Positions 17,097 through 25,772 of a stretch of DNA of 64,000 bases are shown here, piece by piece. Under the pieces are notes generated by a model. The model was not told where the DNA came from and ran no database searches. It worked only from the letters and a program-made list of their open reading frames with translations. Origin of the DNA: Segnochrobactrum spirostomi. Its GTDB lineage: Bacteria; Pseudomonadota; Alphaproteobacteria; Rhizobiales; Segnochrobactraceae. The number at the start of each line of letters is the position of its first letter. Position 1 is the first letter of the stretch. The stretch covers positions 806,001-870,000 of the forward strand of contig NZ_VWNA01000001.1 in assembly GCF_009600605.1 (NCBI RefSeq), in the 5' to 3' direction. The translations under genes were made by a program, and so were the position numbers.

Positions 17097-18072
17097 CCCC
17101 GTCCGCCGCGGCCTCCGCTTGCCGAGCGGCACGCCCGCCCGCGTTGCCGGCGCCTTCATCATCGCGGCCCTCCTGCACCTCGCCGGCATGGCGATGATCG
17201 AAGGCTACAGCGCCGCCTTCGCGGTGCGGGCGATGCTCGTCATCGCCTCGCTCCTCGCCGTCGCCTCGATCGGCCAGACCCTCGTCGTCATCATCGGCGG
17301 CATCGATCTGTCGATCCCGTTCGTGATCGGCTTCGCCAACGTCGTCGCCGCGCAGCTCTACGGCGAAGGCTACCCGTTCGTCTTCGTCGCCCTTCTCGTC
17401 GGCGTGCTCGCGCTCGCGATCGGCGCCCTCAACGGGGCGCTGTCGGCGGGGCTCAAGATCCATCCGCTGATCGTCACCCTCGGCGTCGGGACGGTGGTGC
17501 AAGGCGCGGTGCTTCTTTGGACGGGGGGCTTTCCGTCCGGGTCGGCGCCGGACGCCGTGTCGTCTTTCGTCTCGATCGGGGGATCGGCCGGCCCGTTGCC
17601 GGTGCCGTGGTTGGTGCCGAGCTTCATCGTCCTCGCGGCCCTCGTCATTCTCGCCCTCGCCCGCACACCGTTCGGCCGCCGGCTCTATGCGCTCGGCTCC
17701 AACCCCGGCGCGGCGCCGCTCGCCTTGATCCGGCCGGTCGCGATGTGGACGGCGACCTTCGCGCTCTCCGCCCTGTTCGCGGCGCTCGCCGGGGTCCTCC
17801 TGCTCGGCTTCACCGGCTCGGCCTACGGGGCGGTCGGCGAGCCCTACCTGTTCCAGACCATCGCGGCGGTCGTCATCGGCGGCACCGCGCTCGTCGGCGG
17901 GCGCGGTTCCTATCTCGGCACCGTCGCCGGCGCCCTCGTGCTGACGGAGCTCAACACGCTCCTCATCGGCCTCGGCCTCCAGCCGGCGACCGTCCAGGCG
18001 GCGCTCGGCCTCGTCATCATCGCCCTCGTCTCGCTCTATGGCCGCGAAGGCCACGTGCGCACGACGATCTGA
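17086..18072 (+). CDS. sugar ABC transporter permease (RbsC-like), second
   Basis: 328-residue permease paralogous to the preceding one. It has the IIGGIDLSIPFVIGFAN motif (about residue 72), LGSNPGAAPLA and VIGGTALVGGRG near residue 267, all RbsC-type landmarks, with about eight to ten membrane segments. Its ATG (17086-17088) lies inside the end of the upstream permease gene, an 11-base overlap that indicates coupled translation. The basic N-terminal 15 residues are cytoplasmic. Likely the partner of the first permease in a heterodimeric importer. Confidence 0.92.
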   Translation: MTRDPVRRGLRLPSGTPARVAGAFIIAALLHLAGMAMIEGYSAAFAVRAMLVIASLLAVASIGQTLVVIIGGIDLSIPFVIGFANVVAAQLYGEGYPFVFVALLVGVLALAIGALNGALSAGLKIHPLIVTLGVGTVVQGAVLLWTGGFPSGSAPDAVSSFVSIGGSAGPLPVPWLVPSFIVLAALVILALARTPFGRRLYALGSNPGAAPLALIRPVAMWTATFALSALFAALAGVLLLGFTGSAYGAVGEPYLFQTIAAVVIGGTALVGGRGSYLGTVAGALVLTELNTLLIGLGLQPATVQAALGLVIIALVSLYGREGHVRTTI

Positions 18073-18098
18073 GATCCCTTCGAACATCCAGGCTCATC

Positions 18099-18548
18099 AT
18101 GTCCGAACGTCCGCGCTTCTATGAGGATTACGAGGTCGGCGAGGTCCGCAAGACCCACGGCCGCACCATCACCGAGACCGACTTCGTGGTCCATGCGGGC
18201 CATACCGGGGATTTCTTCCCGCACCACCTCGATGCCGAGTTCATGAAATCCTCGCCGTTCGGCCAGCGCATCGCCCACGGCACGATGACCTTCGCGATCG
18301 GCATCGGGCTCACCGCGAGCGAGATCAACCCCCACGCCTTCACCTACGGCTACGAGCGGCTGCGCTTTCCGAAGCCCGTCTTCATCGGCGACACCATCCA
18401 CACCGTGCTCACCGTCTCCGCCAAGGAGGACGATCCGAAGCGCGCCGATTACGGCCGCATCGTCGAGAGCTGCAAGGTCGTCAACCAGCGCGGCGAGACG
18501 GTGCTCGCCTGCGATCACATCCTGCTCGCCGAGAAGCGCAAGGGATAA
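18099..18548 (+). CDS. MaoC family dehydratase (second of two)
   Basis: 149-residue single hot-dog-fold hydratase. The catalytic hydratase-2 region is well kept: GHTGDFFPHHLDAEF (about residues 36-50) holds the Asp/His pair, followed by GQRIAHGTM. The core FYEDYEVGEV and NPHAFTYGYERLRFPKPVFIGDTI match the first MaoC protein of the operon, but this one lacks the 40-residue N-terminal extension. Last gene of the operon, 26 bases after the second permease. Expected to hydrate an enoyl-CoA or dehydrate a 3-hydroxyacyl-CoA. The actual substrate is unknown. Confidence 0.9.
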   Translation: MSERPRFYEDYEVGEVRKTHGRTITETDFVVHAGHTGDFFPHHLDAEFMKSSPFGQRIAHGTMTFAIGIGLTASEINPHAFTYGYERLRFPKPVFIGDTIHTVLTVSAKEDDPKRADYGRIVESCKVVNQRGETVLACDHILLAEKRKG

Positions 18549-18629
18549 GCCCGCTCATCCCACGTTCGGGATTTGACCCTCGCCCGCCCGGGCGCCAGGG
18601 TGCGAGGCCGAGAACCGGGGAGAGACGAG

Positions 18630-19448
18630 ATGGCGAACGATGCGGCGGGCCCGATCCGGGTCGGGATCGGCGGCTGGACCTTCGAGCCGTGGCGGGACGG
18701 CACGTTCTACCCGCCCGGCCTCGCCCAGAAGCGCGAGCTCGAATATGCGAGCCGCAAGCTCACCGCGATCGAGATCAACGGCACCTATTACGGCTCGCAG
18801 AAGCCCGAGAGCTTCGCCCGCTGGCGGGAGGAGACGCCCGACGGCTTCGTGTTCTCCCTCAAGGGCTCGCGCTTCACCACGAACCGCCGCGTGCTCGCGG
18901 AAGCCGGGCCGTCGATCGAGAAGTTCGTCACGAGCGGCATCGCCGAGCTGAAAGAAAAGCTCGGGCCGATCAATTGGCAGTTCATGCCGACCAAGAAGTT
19001 CGACGCCGACGATTTCGCCGCCTTCCTCGGCCTGCTGCCGCACGCGGTGGACGGCCTCGCGCTTCGCCATGTCGTCGAGGTGCGCCACGAGAGCTTTCGC
19101 ACGGCGGATTTCGTCGCGCTTGCCCGGGAGCATGGGGTCGGGATCGTCTACACCGACAAGGACGCCTTCCCCGAGATCGCCGACATCACCGCGCCCTTCG
19201 TCTATGCCCGCCTGCAGACGGCGTCCGAAGACGAGGAGAACGGCTATCCCGCCGCCGTTCTCGACCGCTGGGCGGAGCGGGCACGCGCCTGGGCCGCAGG
19301 CGGCGCGCCCGACGACCTGCCGCTCATCGCGGCCCCCGCTCCGGCGAAGGCCGACGGTCGCGAGGTCTTCGTCTTCATGATCAACGGCTTCAAGCCGAAG
19401 GCGCCGCGGGCCGCGATGGCGCTGATCGAGCGGGTCGGCGGGCTCTGA
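18630..19448 (+). CDS. DUF72 domain-containing protein (YecE family)
   Basis: 272-residue protein of the DUF72/YecE family, a TIM-barrel-like fold whose molecular function is not settled. Seen: the N-terminal RVGIGGWTFEPWRDGTFYP motif, an EINGTYYGSQKPESF segment, VEVRHESF near residue 152 and FVYARL near 190, all typical. The ATG at 18630 follows GGGGAGAG; it ends 10 bases from the convergent GGDEF-EAL gene. Length is about normal for the family (240-280). The neighbours give no clear functional hint. Confidence 0.9.
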   Translation: MANDAAGPIRVGIGGWTFEPWRDGTFYPPGLAQKRELEYASRKLTAIEINGTYYGSQKPESFARWREETPDGFVFSLKGSRFTTNRRVLAEAGPSIEKFVTSGIAELKEKLGPINWQFMPTKKFDADDFAAFLGLLPHAVDGLALRHVVEVRHESFRTADFVALAREHGVGIVYTDKDAFPEIADITAPFVYARLQTASEDEENGYPAAVLDRWAERARAWAAGGAPDDLPLIAAPAPAKADGREVFVFMINGFKPKAPRAAMALIERVGGL

Positions 19449-19457
19449 ACCGGCGCC

Positions 19458-21776
19458 TCAGCTCGCGAGTTCCTGCGGCGGCACCGGACCCGGCCGGCCG
19501 GTCAGGTATCCTTGCACCGCCGGGCAGCCGAGAGCGACGAGCCAGCCGAGCTGTTCCTCGGTCTCGACCCCCTCTGCGACTGCGCTGATGCCGAGGTCGC
19601 GGCAGAGCGTCAGGACCGAGCGGACGATGGCGCGGGCACGCTCGTCGGTCGCGATGTTCTCGATGAAGCTCTTGTCGAGCTTGATCTTGAGGATCGGCAG
19701 ACGGTGCAGGTAACCGAGCGAGGAAAAGCGGGCGCCGAAATCGTCGATCGAGACCGAAACCCCGATCTCGCGCAATTTGGCGAAGCCCGCGAGCGCCCGG
19801 TCATAATCCTCGATGAGGACGCGCTCCGTCACCTCGATCTGAAGGCGGTCGGGAGCGAGCCCGGTCTCGTCGAGCACGGCCCGCACGACACGGTCGAGCT
19901 CGCCCCCCTTGAGCCAGGCGGCCGAGACGTTCACGGAAATCCAGAGGTCCGCCGGCCACGTTGCAGCCTCCCGGCAGGCCTCCCGTAGAACCCAGGCATC
20001 GAGCCGCTGCCAGAGACCGATCTGCTCGGCCCGCTCCACGAACACGTCCGGACGCACCGCCCCATAGCCGGGCCGCGTCCAGCGCAGCAGGGCCTCGCGC
20101 CCCATCAGCCGGCGATCTCCGCTCGCCACCACCGGCTGGAAGACGAGGTCGAACCGCCCGGCCTCGACGGCGTCGGCGAGATCATTGTCGAAGCGCCGCG
20201 TCTCCGCGCGGGCGCGTTCGATCTCCGCGCTGTAGGCGAGCGGCGCCCCGGCGGCGCGGTCGCGCGCCGTCTCGAGCGCGATGAGGGCGACCTGGGTCAG
20301 GCGGGCCGCCTCGTCGGCGTGGTCGGGGGCGAGGGCGTAGCCGAGGTCGGCCGCGAGGGGGATGGTCTGTCCGAAGCTCTGGAACGGGATCGCCAGGCTG
20401 TCGAGCACCGCGGCGCACACCGCGGGGAAGTCCCTCATGAGATTCTGGTCGGCGGAAACCACCGAGAATTCGTCGCTGCCGGTGCGAGCAACGAGAACAC
20501 TCTCCGGCACGGCCGCGGCGATCCGGCGTGCCGCCTCGCGGATGCGGGCGTCGCCGACCACCTGACCGAACAATTCGTTGGCGAGCCGGCTGTCGCGCAG
20601 CTTGACGAAGGCGAGCGCCACCCGCTCGCGGCGGTCGAGGCACTCGACAACGAGCCGCTGAAAGAAGGAGCGGTTCGGCAGGCCCGTGAGCTGGTCGTGA
20701 TCGGCGACCCAATTCAGCCGCTCGTTGGCGCGCCGGGCGGCAAACTCCGCCTCCTTTCGGGCCGTCACGTCGAGGGCGATGCCGTCGGCGACCATTTCGC
20801 CCGTGAGCTTCGAGGCGGTGTGGTTGATACGGCTGTGCGCCTCCATCCAGCGCACCACCCCGTCAGGCCTGACGATACGGTACTCGGAGATGAATGAACT
20901 GCCGTTCGTGCCGTCGGCCTCCTGAACGATCTCGACGATACGGCCGCGATCGTCGGGGTGCAGCATGCTGATGAAGAGGCTCGGCGTCTTCATCAGAGCA
21001 TCGGCCGACACGCCGAGGACTTCCTGGGCGCTATCGCTCACATAGATGAGCTCGAACGCGCCGTCGGGGCGCACCTTTCGGCGATAGAAGACGCCGGGAA
21101 TGCTCGCCGTGATTGTGCTCAACCGCTCGCGGGTCTGGTCGAGCGAAGCCGAGAGGAAAGCCCGGCGCTGGTCGACCATCAGAATGGTGCCGATGACGAG
21201 GGTCGCCACCATGCAGGCGATGATGGAAAGCGGGGTCAGAACCGCGAACTGGGCCGCCGCCTCACTCGACGTGCTGCTCCAGATCGCCCGGATGAGGAGG
21301 TGAACCAGGGCCGCGCCGAGGGCGAGCGTAGCGATATCGAGGAGGGTGATCGGGCGATGCGGCAGGGACTTCGCCGACAATCGCCAGCCACATCGCCAGG
21401 ACACGATGGCTCCGACCAGGGCCGCGCCGACGATCATGATGAGCCCATGGCCCATGGAAGGGCCACCGATCATCACGCGCGCGATCACGGCGAGTGCCGT
21501 CGCTGCCAGCCCCGCAATCAAGCCGTAGAGCGGCGAAGCCAGCATCAGGGGCACCATCCGGAGGTCGAGCAGGACCCCGAACTCTGCCCGGATCGGGAAA
21601 ACCATGCTCGCGATCGCAATACCGCCGAAGGCTGTGCCGAACGCGAGGCCCCGGCCGAACGGCCGCCACGAGGCGAGCGCGCCTCGCATCAACATCGCGA
21701 CGACGACCGCGATCAGGAGCACGCAGCCGTTCCTGACGAAGCCATCGACGTGAACCCAGAGCAGCGGCTCGCTCAT
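19458..21776 (-). CDS. membrane 5TMR-PAS-GGDEF-EAL protein, likely c-di-GMP phosphodiesterase
   Basis: 772-residue sensor. Residues 1-215 hold about six hydrophobic segments resembling the LytS/YhcK 5TM receptor domain, then a PAS domain (about 225-345), GGDEF (about 365-515) and EAL (about 530-765). The GGDEF motif is degenerate (GSDEF after RT) and the metal-ligand region reads LRDSRL in place of LDxFK, so cyclase activity is doubtful. The EAL domain keeps REALLRW, VNVSA, EVTE, DDFG, KLDKSF and AEGVE, the residues for magnesium binding and catalysis. Expected net activity is c-di-GMP hydrolysis. The ligand of the membrane domain is unknown. Confidence 0.92.
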   Translation of the reverse strand: MSEPLLWVHVDGFVRNGCVLLIAVVVAMLMRGALASWRPFGRGLAFGTAFGGIAIASMVFPIRAEFGVLLDLRMVPLMLASPLYGLIAGLAATALAVIARVMIGGPSMGHGLIMIVGAALVGAIVSWRCGWRLSAKSLPHRPITLLDIATLALGAALVHLLIRAIWSSTSSEAAAQFAVLTPLSIIACMVATLVIGTILMVDQRRAFLSASLDQTRERLSTITASIPGVFYRRKVRPDGAFELIYVSDSAQEVLGVSADALMKTPSLFISMLHPDDRGRIVEIVQEADGTNGSSFISEYRIVRPDGVVRWMEAHSRINHTASKLTGEMVADGIALDVTARKEAEFAARRANERLNWVADHDQLTGLPNRSFFQRLVVECLDRRERVALAFVKLRDSRLANELFGQVVGDARIREAARRIAAAVPESVLVARTGSDEFSVVSADQNLMRDFPAVCAAVLDSLAIPFQSFGQTIPLAADLGYALAPDHADEAARLTQVALIALETARDRAAGAPLAYSAEIERARAETRRFDNDLADAVEAGRFDLVFQPVVASGDRRLMGREALLRWTRPGYGAVRPDVFVERAEQIGLWQRLDAWVLREACREAATWPADLWISVNVSAAWLKGGELDRVVRAVLDETGLAPDRLQIEVTERVLIEDYDRALAGFAKLREIGVSVSIDDFGARFSSLGYLHRLPILKIKLDKSFIENIATDERARAIVRSVLTLCRDLGISAVAEGVETEEQLGWLVALGCPAVQGYLTGRPGPVPPQELAS

Positions 21777-22164
21777 CAGGGGGCGGATACCTCTTTCCTG
21801 TCGCCCGTCGGGGACGCACTCGCGCCCGCTTCAAGTCTGCCCTTCCGAGCTCGCACCCTCGAGATGGACTTCTACTATCGGACGCCCGGCAAAGCTGTGC
21901 ATGATAAAAATGCACGCGTGTCGAACGAGTTAATGATTGTTCGCCGTTTCTTTTCCAGACGACCCGCAGGGCTCGCCTTGCGCAGGCTCAAACTTTCGCG
22001 ATCGAAGACACGTCCTCCCTTCTTTTGCGGTGGGAGGTCGGCGGAGATCATGCGAGAGGGCGGGGGTGGACGATGAGACGGAGACGTCTCGCGAGCTCCG
22101 ACGAGGCCGCATCGAGGTCGGGCCGGCGCCGTGGCGGGGTGGCGCTGGCCCGACCCTGGCGCCG
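21777..22164. other. 388-base intergenic region upstream of the GGDEF-EAL gene
   Basis: No coding potential with family similarity was seen on either strand. It contains a GC stem-loop that may end phaB transcription (22117-22154) and an AT-rich stretch near 21895-21960 with a small inverted repeat GTGCAT-7-ATGCAC (21897-21915), about 120 bases before the GGDEF-EAL start, which may be part of that gene's promoter region. No convincing -10/-35 pair could be assigned. Confidence 0.5.
22117..22154 (-). terminator. stem-loop downstream of phaB
   Basis: 14-base inverted repeat (22117-22130 with 22141-22154, one mismatch) around a 10-base loop, starting 11 bases past the phaB stop codon. It is very GC-rich but has no T-run on the minus strand, so termination may be weak or Rho-assisted. 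Confidence 0.45.
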
Positions 22165-22887
22165 TCAGTGCATGTAGCGGCCGCCGTTGATCGACAGCGT
22201 CTCGCCGGTGATGAAGCCGGCTTCCTCGCCGACGAGGAAGAGGACGCCGCGGGCAATCTCCTCAGGCGTCGCGAGGCGGCCGACGGGCACGTCGGCGACG
22301 ATCTCGTCGAGGATCGCCTGCGGCACCGCCTTCACCATCGTCGTGCCGGTATAGCCGGGGGCGATGGCGTTGACGGTGATGCCGCGCGAGGCTCCTTCGA
22401 GCGCGAGCGCCTTGGTGAAGCCGATCACGCCGGCCTTCGCGGCGGAATAATTGGTCTGGCCGAACTGGCCGGACAGGCCGTTGATCGAGCTGATGTTGAC
22501 GATGCGGCCGAAGCGATGCTCGCGCATGCTCTCGATCACCGCGCGGCAGGTGTTGAAGCAACCACCGAGGTCGACCTCGATGACGCTGCGCCACTGCTCG
22601 AGCGTCATCTTGTGGAGCGAGCTGTCGCGGGTGATGCCGGCATTGTTGACGAGCACCTCGACCGGGCCGAACTCCGCGACGATGGCGGCGATGCCGGTCT
22701 GGGTCGCCTCGAAATCGGCGACGTCGAAGGTACGGACCGGGATCTCGGTCTCGGCGTGGAAGGCCTGGGCATCCGCCTCGTTGCCGAAATAATTGGCGAC
22801 GACGCGGTACCCCGACGCCTTGAGCAGCTTCGAGATCGCGGCCCCGATGCCGCTCACGCCGCCGGTGACCAATGCTAAGCGAGCCAT
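22165..22887 (-). CDS. phaB: acetoacetyl-CoA reductase (beta-ketoacyl reductase type SDR)
   Basis: 240-residue NADPH-type SDR matching PhaB, which reduces acetoacetyl-CoA to (R)-3-hydroxybutyryl-CoA for polyhydroxyalkanoate synthesis. Cofactor motif TGGVSGIG is near the N-terminus, NNAGITRD mid-protein, and the catalytic triad lies in ISSINGLSGQFGQTNYSAAK. The GQFGQTNY and TVNAIAPGYTGT segments are characteristic of PhaB. Two ATGs are possible (22893 and 22887); GGAG abuts the first but is six bases from the second, so the second was chosen. No phaA or phaC is visible nearby. Confidence 0.9.
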   Translation of the reverse strand: MARLALVTGGVSGIGAAISKLLKASGYRVVANYFGNEADAQAFHAETEIPVRTFDVADFEATQTGIAAIVAEFGPVEVLVNNAGITRDSSLHKMTLEQWRSVIEVDLGGCFNTCRAVIESMREHRFGRIVNISSINGLSGQFGQTNYSAAKAGVIGFTKALALEGASRGITVNAIAPGYTGTTMVKAVPQAILDEIVADVPVGRLATPEEIARGVLFLVGEEAGFITGETLSINGGRYMH

Positions 22888-23226
22888 GTTCATCTCCGTC
22901 TCGATCCGAGATCGGTCCGGTCCGGGCGGCGACAGCCGGCCCGTCGTCGGCCTTGCGCGGATCCACGTTTCAGACCGCGAGCGACCGCCTGCCCGCCTGA
23001 TCGGGCCAGTCGACGAACCGCTCGAATTTCAAAGGATTGGACTCTCCTGCCGCGCGGACGGAGGCCGCCCGTACGGGCTTCTATGACACCGAGCCTTCCC
23101 GAAACCGTCGCCGGCGCACGGGAGGCGCGTCGGCGGCGTTCGTCCGCATCGGGCGATGCGGCGGATATTGCCCTTCATGCAGGACCTATTTTAGGCGTTT
23201 CTTGTGCAGTGCAATAGAGGGGTGCG
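22888..23226. other. 339-base intergenic region upstream of phaB
   Basis: No gene seen. The left 250 bases are GC-rich and featureless. The right end, next to the Gfo/Idh stop codon, is AT-richer and holds a possible phaB promoter and a TTGTGCAGTGCAA near-palindrome (23202-23214) of the TGC-rich type bound by PHA regulators such as PhaR; that link is inference. Confidence 0.45.
23188..23214 (-). promoter_or_regulatory. possible phaB promoter
   Basis: On the minus strand TTGCAC (23209-23214) and TAAAAT (23188-23193) are spaced by 15 bases, shorter than the ideal 17. It would give a leader of about 300 bases before phaB. The -35 part is inside the TTGTGCAGTGCAA near-palindrome, so a regulator binding there would block it. 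Confidence 0.3.
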
Positions 23227-24246
23227 TCACACCACCGCTTCGAAACGGCCGGATTGGGCCGAGCGGAAGATCGCATCGATGATTTTCATGCCCTGGATGG
23301 CGTTCTCGATGCCGTATTGGCGCGGCGCCTCCCCCCGGGCCATGCGGGCGAAGGCATCCGCCTGTTCGGCATATTGGTCGCTGACGGGAATCGTCTCGAG
23401 CACCGCCGAGCCGCCGCCGTGGATGGAGCCGTCGTCGACCGCGATGAGCGTCTCCTCGGCCTGGGGCGCGTTCGCCGGGATCATGATCTCGATGCGCTTC
23501 TTGAGGCCGAACAGGTTGAGGCGCTGATAGGGCACGATCTCGGTCGAGACGGTGAAATCGGCACGCCGCCCGTCGCCGAAATCGAGGATCGCACTGGTCA
23601 GGCGATCGATGCCGAACACCGGATGGTTCTCGATGAGGCCCGCCACCCGCACCGGCTCCGCCTCGAAGAAATAGCGCGCCGCGGTGATCGGGTAGCAGCC
23701 GATGTCGAGAAGCGCGCCGCCACCCGTCTCGGGACTGTTGCGGATGTTCTGCGGATCGACGTTGAAATAGGAGAAGAACATGTTGATGGCGCGCAGGGCC
23801 CCGGCGTCGCCGGAGCGGACGATCTCGCGGGCGCGCAGCCATTGCGGGTGGAAGCGCACCATGAACGCCTCCTGGACGAAGGCGTCGGCGGGCAGCGCCC
23901 GGAGCCGCTCGGCGTCCGCCGCATTCATGCCGATCGGCTTCTCGCAGAGCACGGCCTTGCCAGCCTCGACGGCCTTGATCGTCCAGTCGACATGGAGATT
24001 GTTCGGCAGCGGGTTGTAGATCGCGTCGATCTCGGGATCGGCGAGCATCTCCTCGTAGGAGCCGTACGCCGTCTCGATGCCGAGCCGGCCGGCCGCCGCC
24101 TTGGCCCGCTCGCCGTCGCGCGACGCGATCGCGGTCACGCGTGCGAGACGGGAGCGCTGGATGCCGGGAATGACCTTCTCGACGGCGATGCGTGCGGTCG
24201 ACAGGACGCCGAAGCGGTAAGGACGGGCGGGCGTTTCGATCGTCAT
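23227..24246 (-). CDS. Gfo/Idh/MocA family oxidoreductase
   Basis: 339-residue oxidoreductase with a Rossmann N-terminus (FGVLSTARIAVEKVIPGI), the CEKPIG motif (about residue 100), EAFMVRFHPQW and GGGALLDIGCYPI (about residue 175), where the catalytic Asp and Tyr lie. This subgroup resembles glucose-fructose oxidoreductase-like and dimeric dihydrodiol dehydrogenase-like enzymes. The gene stands alone between phaB and an AI-2E-type transporter gene. It is not closely similar to the Gfo/Idh protein at 9241. Substrate unknown. Confidence 0.9.
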   Translation of the reverse strand: MTIETPARPYRFGVLSTARIAVEKVIPGIQRSRLARVTAIASRDGERAKAAAGRLGIETAYGSYEEMLADPEIDAIYNPLPNNLHVDWTIKAVEAGKAVLCEKPIGMNAADAERLRALPADAFVQEAFMVRFHPQWLRAREIVRSGDAGALRAINMFFSYFNVDPQNIRNSPETGGGALLDIGCYPITAARYFFEAEPVRVAGLIENHPVFGIDRLTSAILDFGDGRRADFTVSTEIVPYQRLNLFGLKKRIEIMIPANAPQAEETLIAVDDGSIHGGGSAVLETIPVSDQYAEQADAFARMARGEAPRQYGIENAIQGMKIIDAIFRSAQSGRFEAVV

Positions 24247-24319
24247 CTCGGGGATGCTCTATTGTCAGACTCAGGACGAGCCGAACCATAGAGCAAGCCG
24301 CCCGAGAGCGCGACGCTCC

Positions 24320-25567
24320 TCACCGGGCGTCGCGCCAGCCGGCGAGCCGCCCCAGCGCGATCGAGCCGATCACGAGGAAGGGCACGCCGAGGAAGGCCCC
24401 GATCGGCCCCCACATCCACATCCAAAACGAGACGCCGATGAAGATCAGCATCGGGTTGATGACGAGCCGGCGGCCGAGCACGGCGGGCGTCACGAACTGG
24501 CTCTCGATCACCATCAGCACGAGGTAGACGAGCGCGGGCACCAAACTCGGGAGCAGGCCGTCGAAGGTGACGAGCCCGACGCCCGCGAGCACCGCGAAGG
24601 TCACCGCCGGCCCGATGAAGGGGGCGAAGTTGGCGACCGCCGTGAACGCGGCCCACAGGCTCGGCGTCGGCATGCCGAGGGCCCACATGGCAACGCCCGT
24701 CGCCACGCCAAGCACCACATTGATGATCGTGATGGTGCCGAAATAGTGGGAGAGCGCGCGCTCGCTGTCGAGCAGGATGCGCGCCGCCGTCAGCCGTGCC
24801 GACCGCGACAAACAAAGGGACAAGAGGGAACGGCGCAGGCTGTTGCGGGTGGCGAGGAAGAAGAACAGCGTCCCGACGAAGAGCACGACCTCGGAAACGA
24901 GCGCGGGGGCGAGCGAGGCGAAGCTGCCGAGCAGCCCGGGGCCCTTGACCACCACCTCGCGGGTCTTGCTGTCGCTGCCGATCCGCCCGATCGATTCCGA
25001 AACATCCTGGATCTGGCCGAACGCGACCTGGAGCAGGCGCAGCTTTTTGCCCAGCGCGTCCCAGACCTCGGGCGCCCGCTCGATCCAGGACTGCATTGGC
25101 AGCGCGAACATGACGATCGCGAGGTGCAGAAGCGCGATCGCCCCGCCAACGACGATGGTCGCCGCCAGCGGTTCGGGGACGCGGCGGCGCACCAGGGCCT
25201 GATTGACGGGGCCGAGCACCAGCCCGATGACGAAGGCCGCGAAGATCGGCACCGCGAGATCCCGCGCGTAACCGAGCGCGGCGAGAAGCGCGAGGCCGGC
25301 GAGAAACAGAATCCCCGCTTGGGAGAGCGAGGTACCGCCGATCGGCGGGCGGCGGATCTTGCGGGTTGCGAGCGTCGCGCCGGCGATGCGCCAGCCGGCG
25401 CCCTCGACCTCGACCGGATGCCAGGTGCCGCCGCCGCCTTCGGGTGCCGGCTTCGCGGCCCCCTCGCTCGGCTTCGCCGGGGCCGTCCCAGGGCGCTCGC
25501 CCGTCGCGTCGGTCCTCGGGCTGTCGGTCCAGCCCGCGCCGCCTGTCACCTGATCGTCGTTGCGCAT
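24320..25567 (-). CDS. AI-2E family transporter (PerM-like permease)
   Basis: 415-residue membrane protein of the AI-2E/PerM family. After a 70-residue Pro/Gly/Ala-rich cytoplasmic start come two hydrophobic segments (AGILFLAGLALLAALGYA and a Val/Ile-rich one), a long soluble region (about 160-240) and about five more segments, including the family landmarks PTPSLWAAFTAVANFAPFIGP and LGRRLVINPMLIFIGVSFW. The family contains autoinducer-2 exporters and Na+/H+ antiporter-like members, so the cargo is uncertain. It is divergent from nagB, with 205 bases between them. Confidence 0.9.
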   Translation of the reverse strand: MRNDDQVTGGAGWTDSPRTDATGERPGTAPAKPSEGAAKPAPEGGGGTWHPVEVEGAGWRIAGATLATRKIRRPPIGGTSLSQAGILFLAGLALLAALGYARDLAVPIFAAFVIGLVLGPVNQALVRRRVPEPLAATIVVGGAIALLHLAIVMFALPMQSWIERAPEVWDALGKKLRLLQVAFGQIQDVSESIGRIGSDSKTREVVVKGPGLLGSFASLAPALVSEVVLFVGTLFFFLATRNSLRRSLLSLCLSRSARLTAARILLDSERALSHYFGTITIINVVLGVATGVAMWALGMPTPSLWAAFTAVANFAPFIGPAVTFAVLAGVGLVTFDGLLPSLVPALVYLVLMVIESQFVTPAVLGRRLVINPMLIFIGVSFWMWMWGPIGAFLGVPFLVIGSIALGRLAGWRDAR

Positions 25568-25772
25568 GTGCCCGCCCTCCGGACCGGCGCGCGGCGCCGG
25601 TCTCTCCGGACGAAATGTCGGCGATCATTGCGCTTCTTCGGCTCGGAGCGAGAGGAGAATGCCGAGCGTGGGCGCCGGTTCCCACACCTCCCGCCGGGCG
25701 GCTCTTGACAGCGGCGCCACGGCCCGGTTCTTCCCGCTCATCCTCCCCGCCTGTTGTTCAGAGAGTGACGCC

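Noticed and set aside
21937-22878. A 313-codon plus-strand frame opposite phaB
   Set aside because: No similarity to a family, covers phaB fully on the other strand and starts in AT-rich intergenic DNA without a ribosome site.
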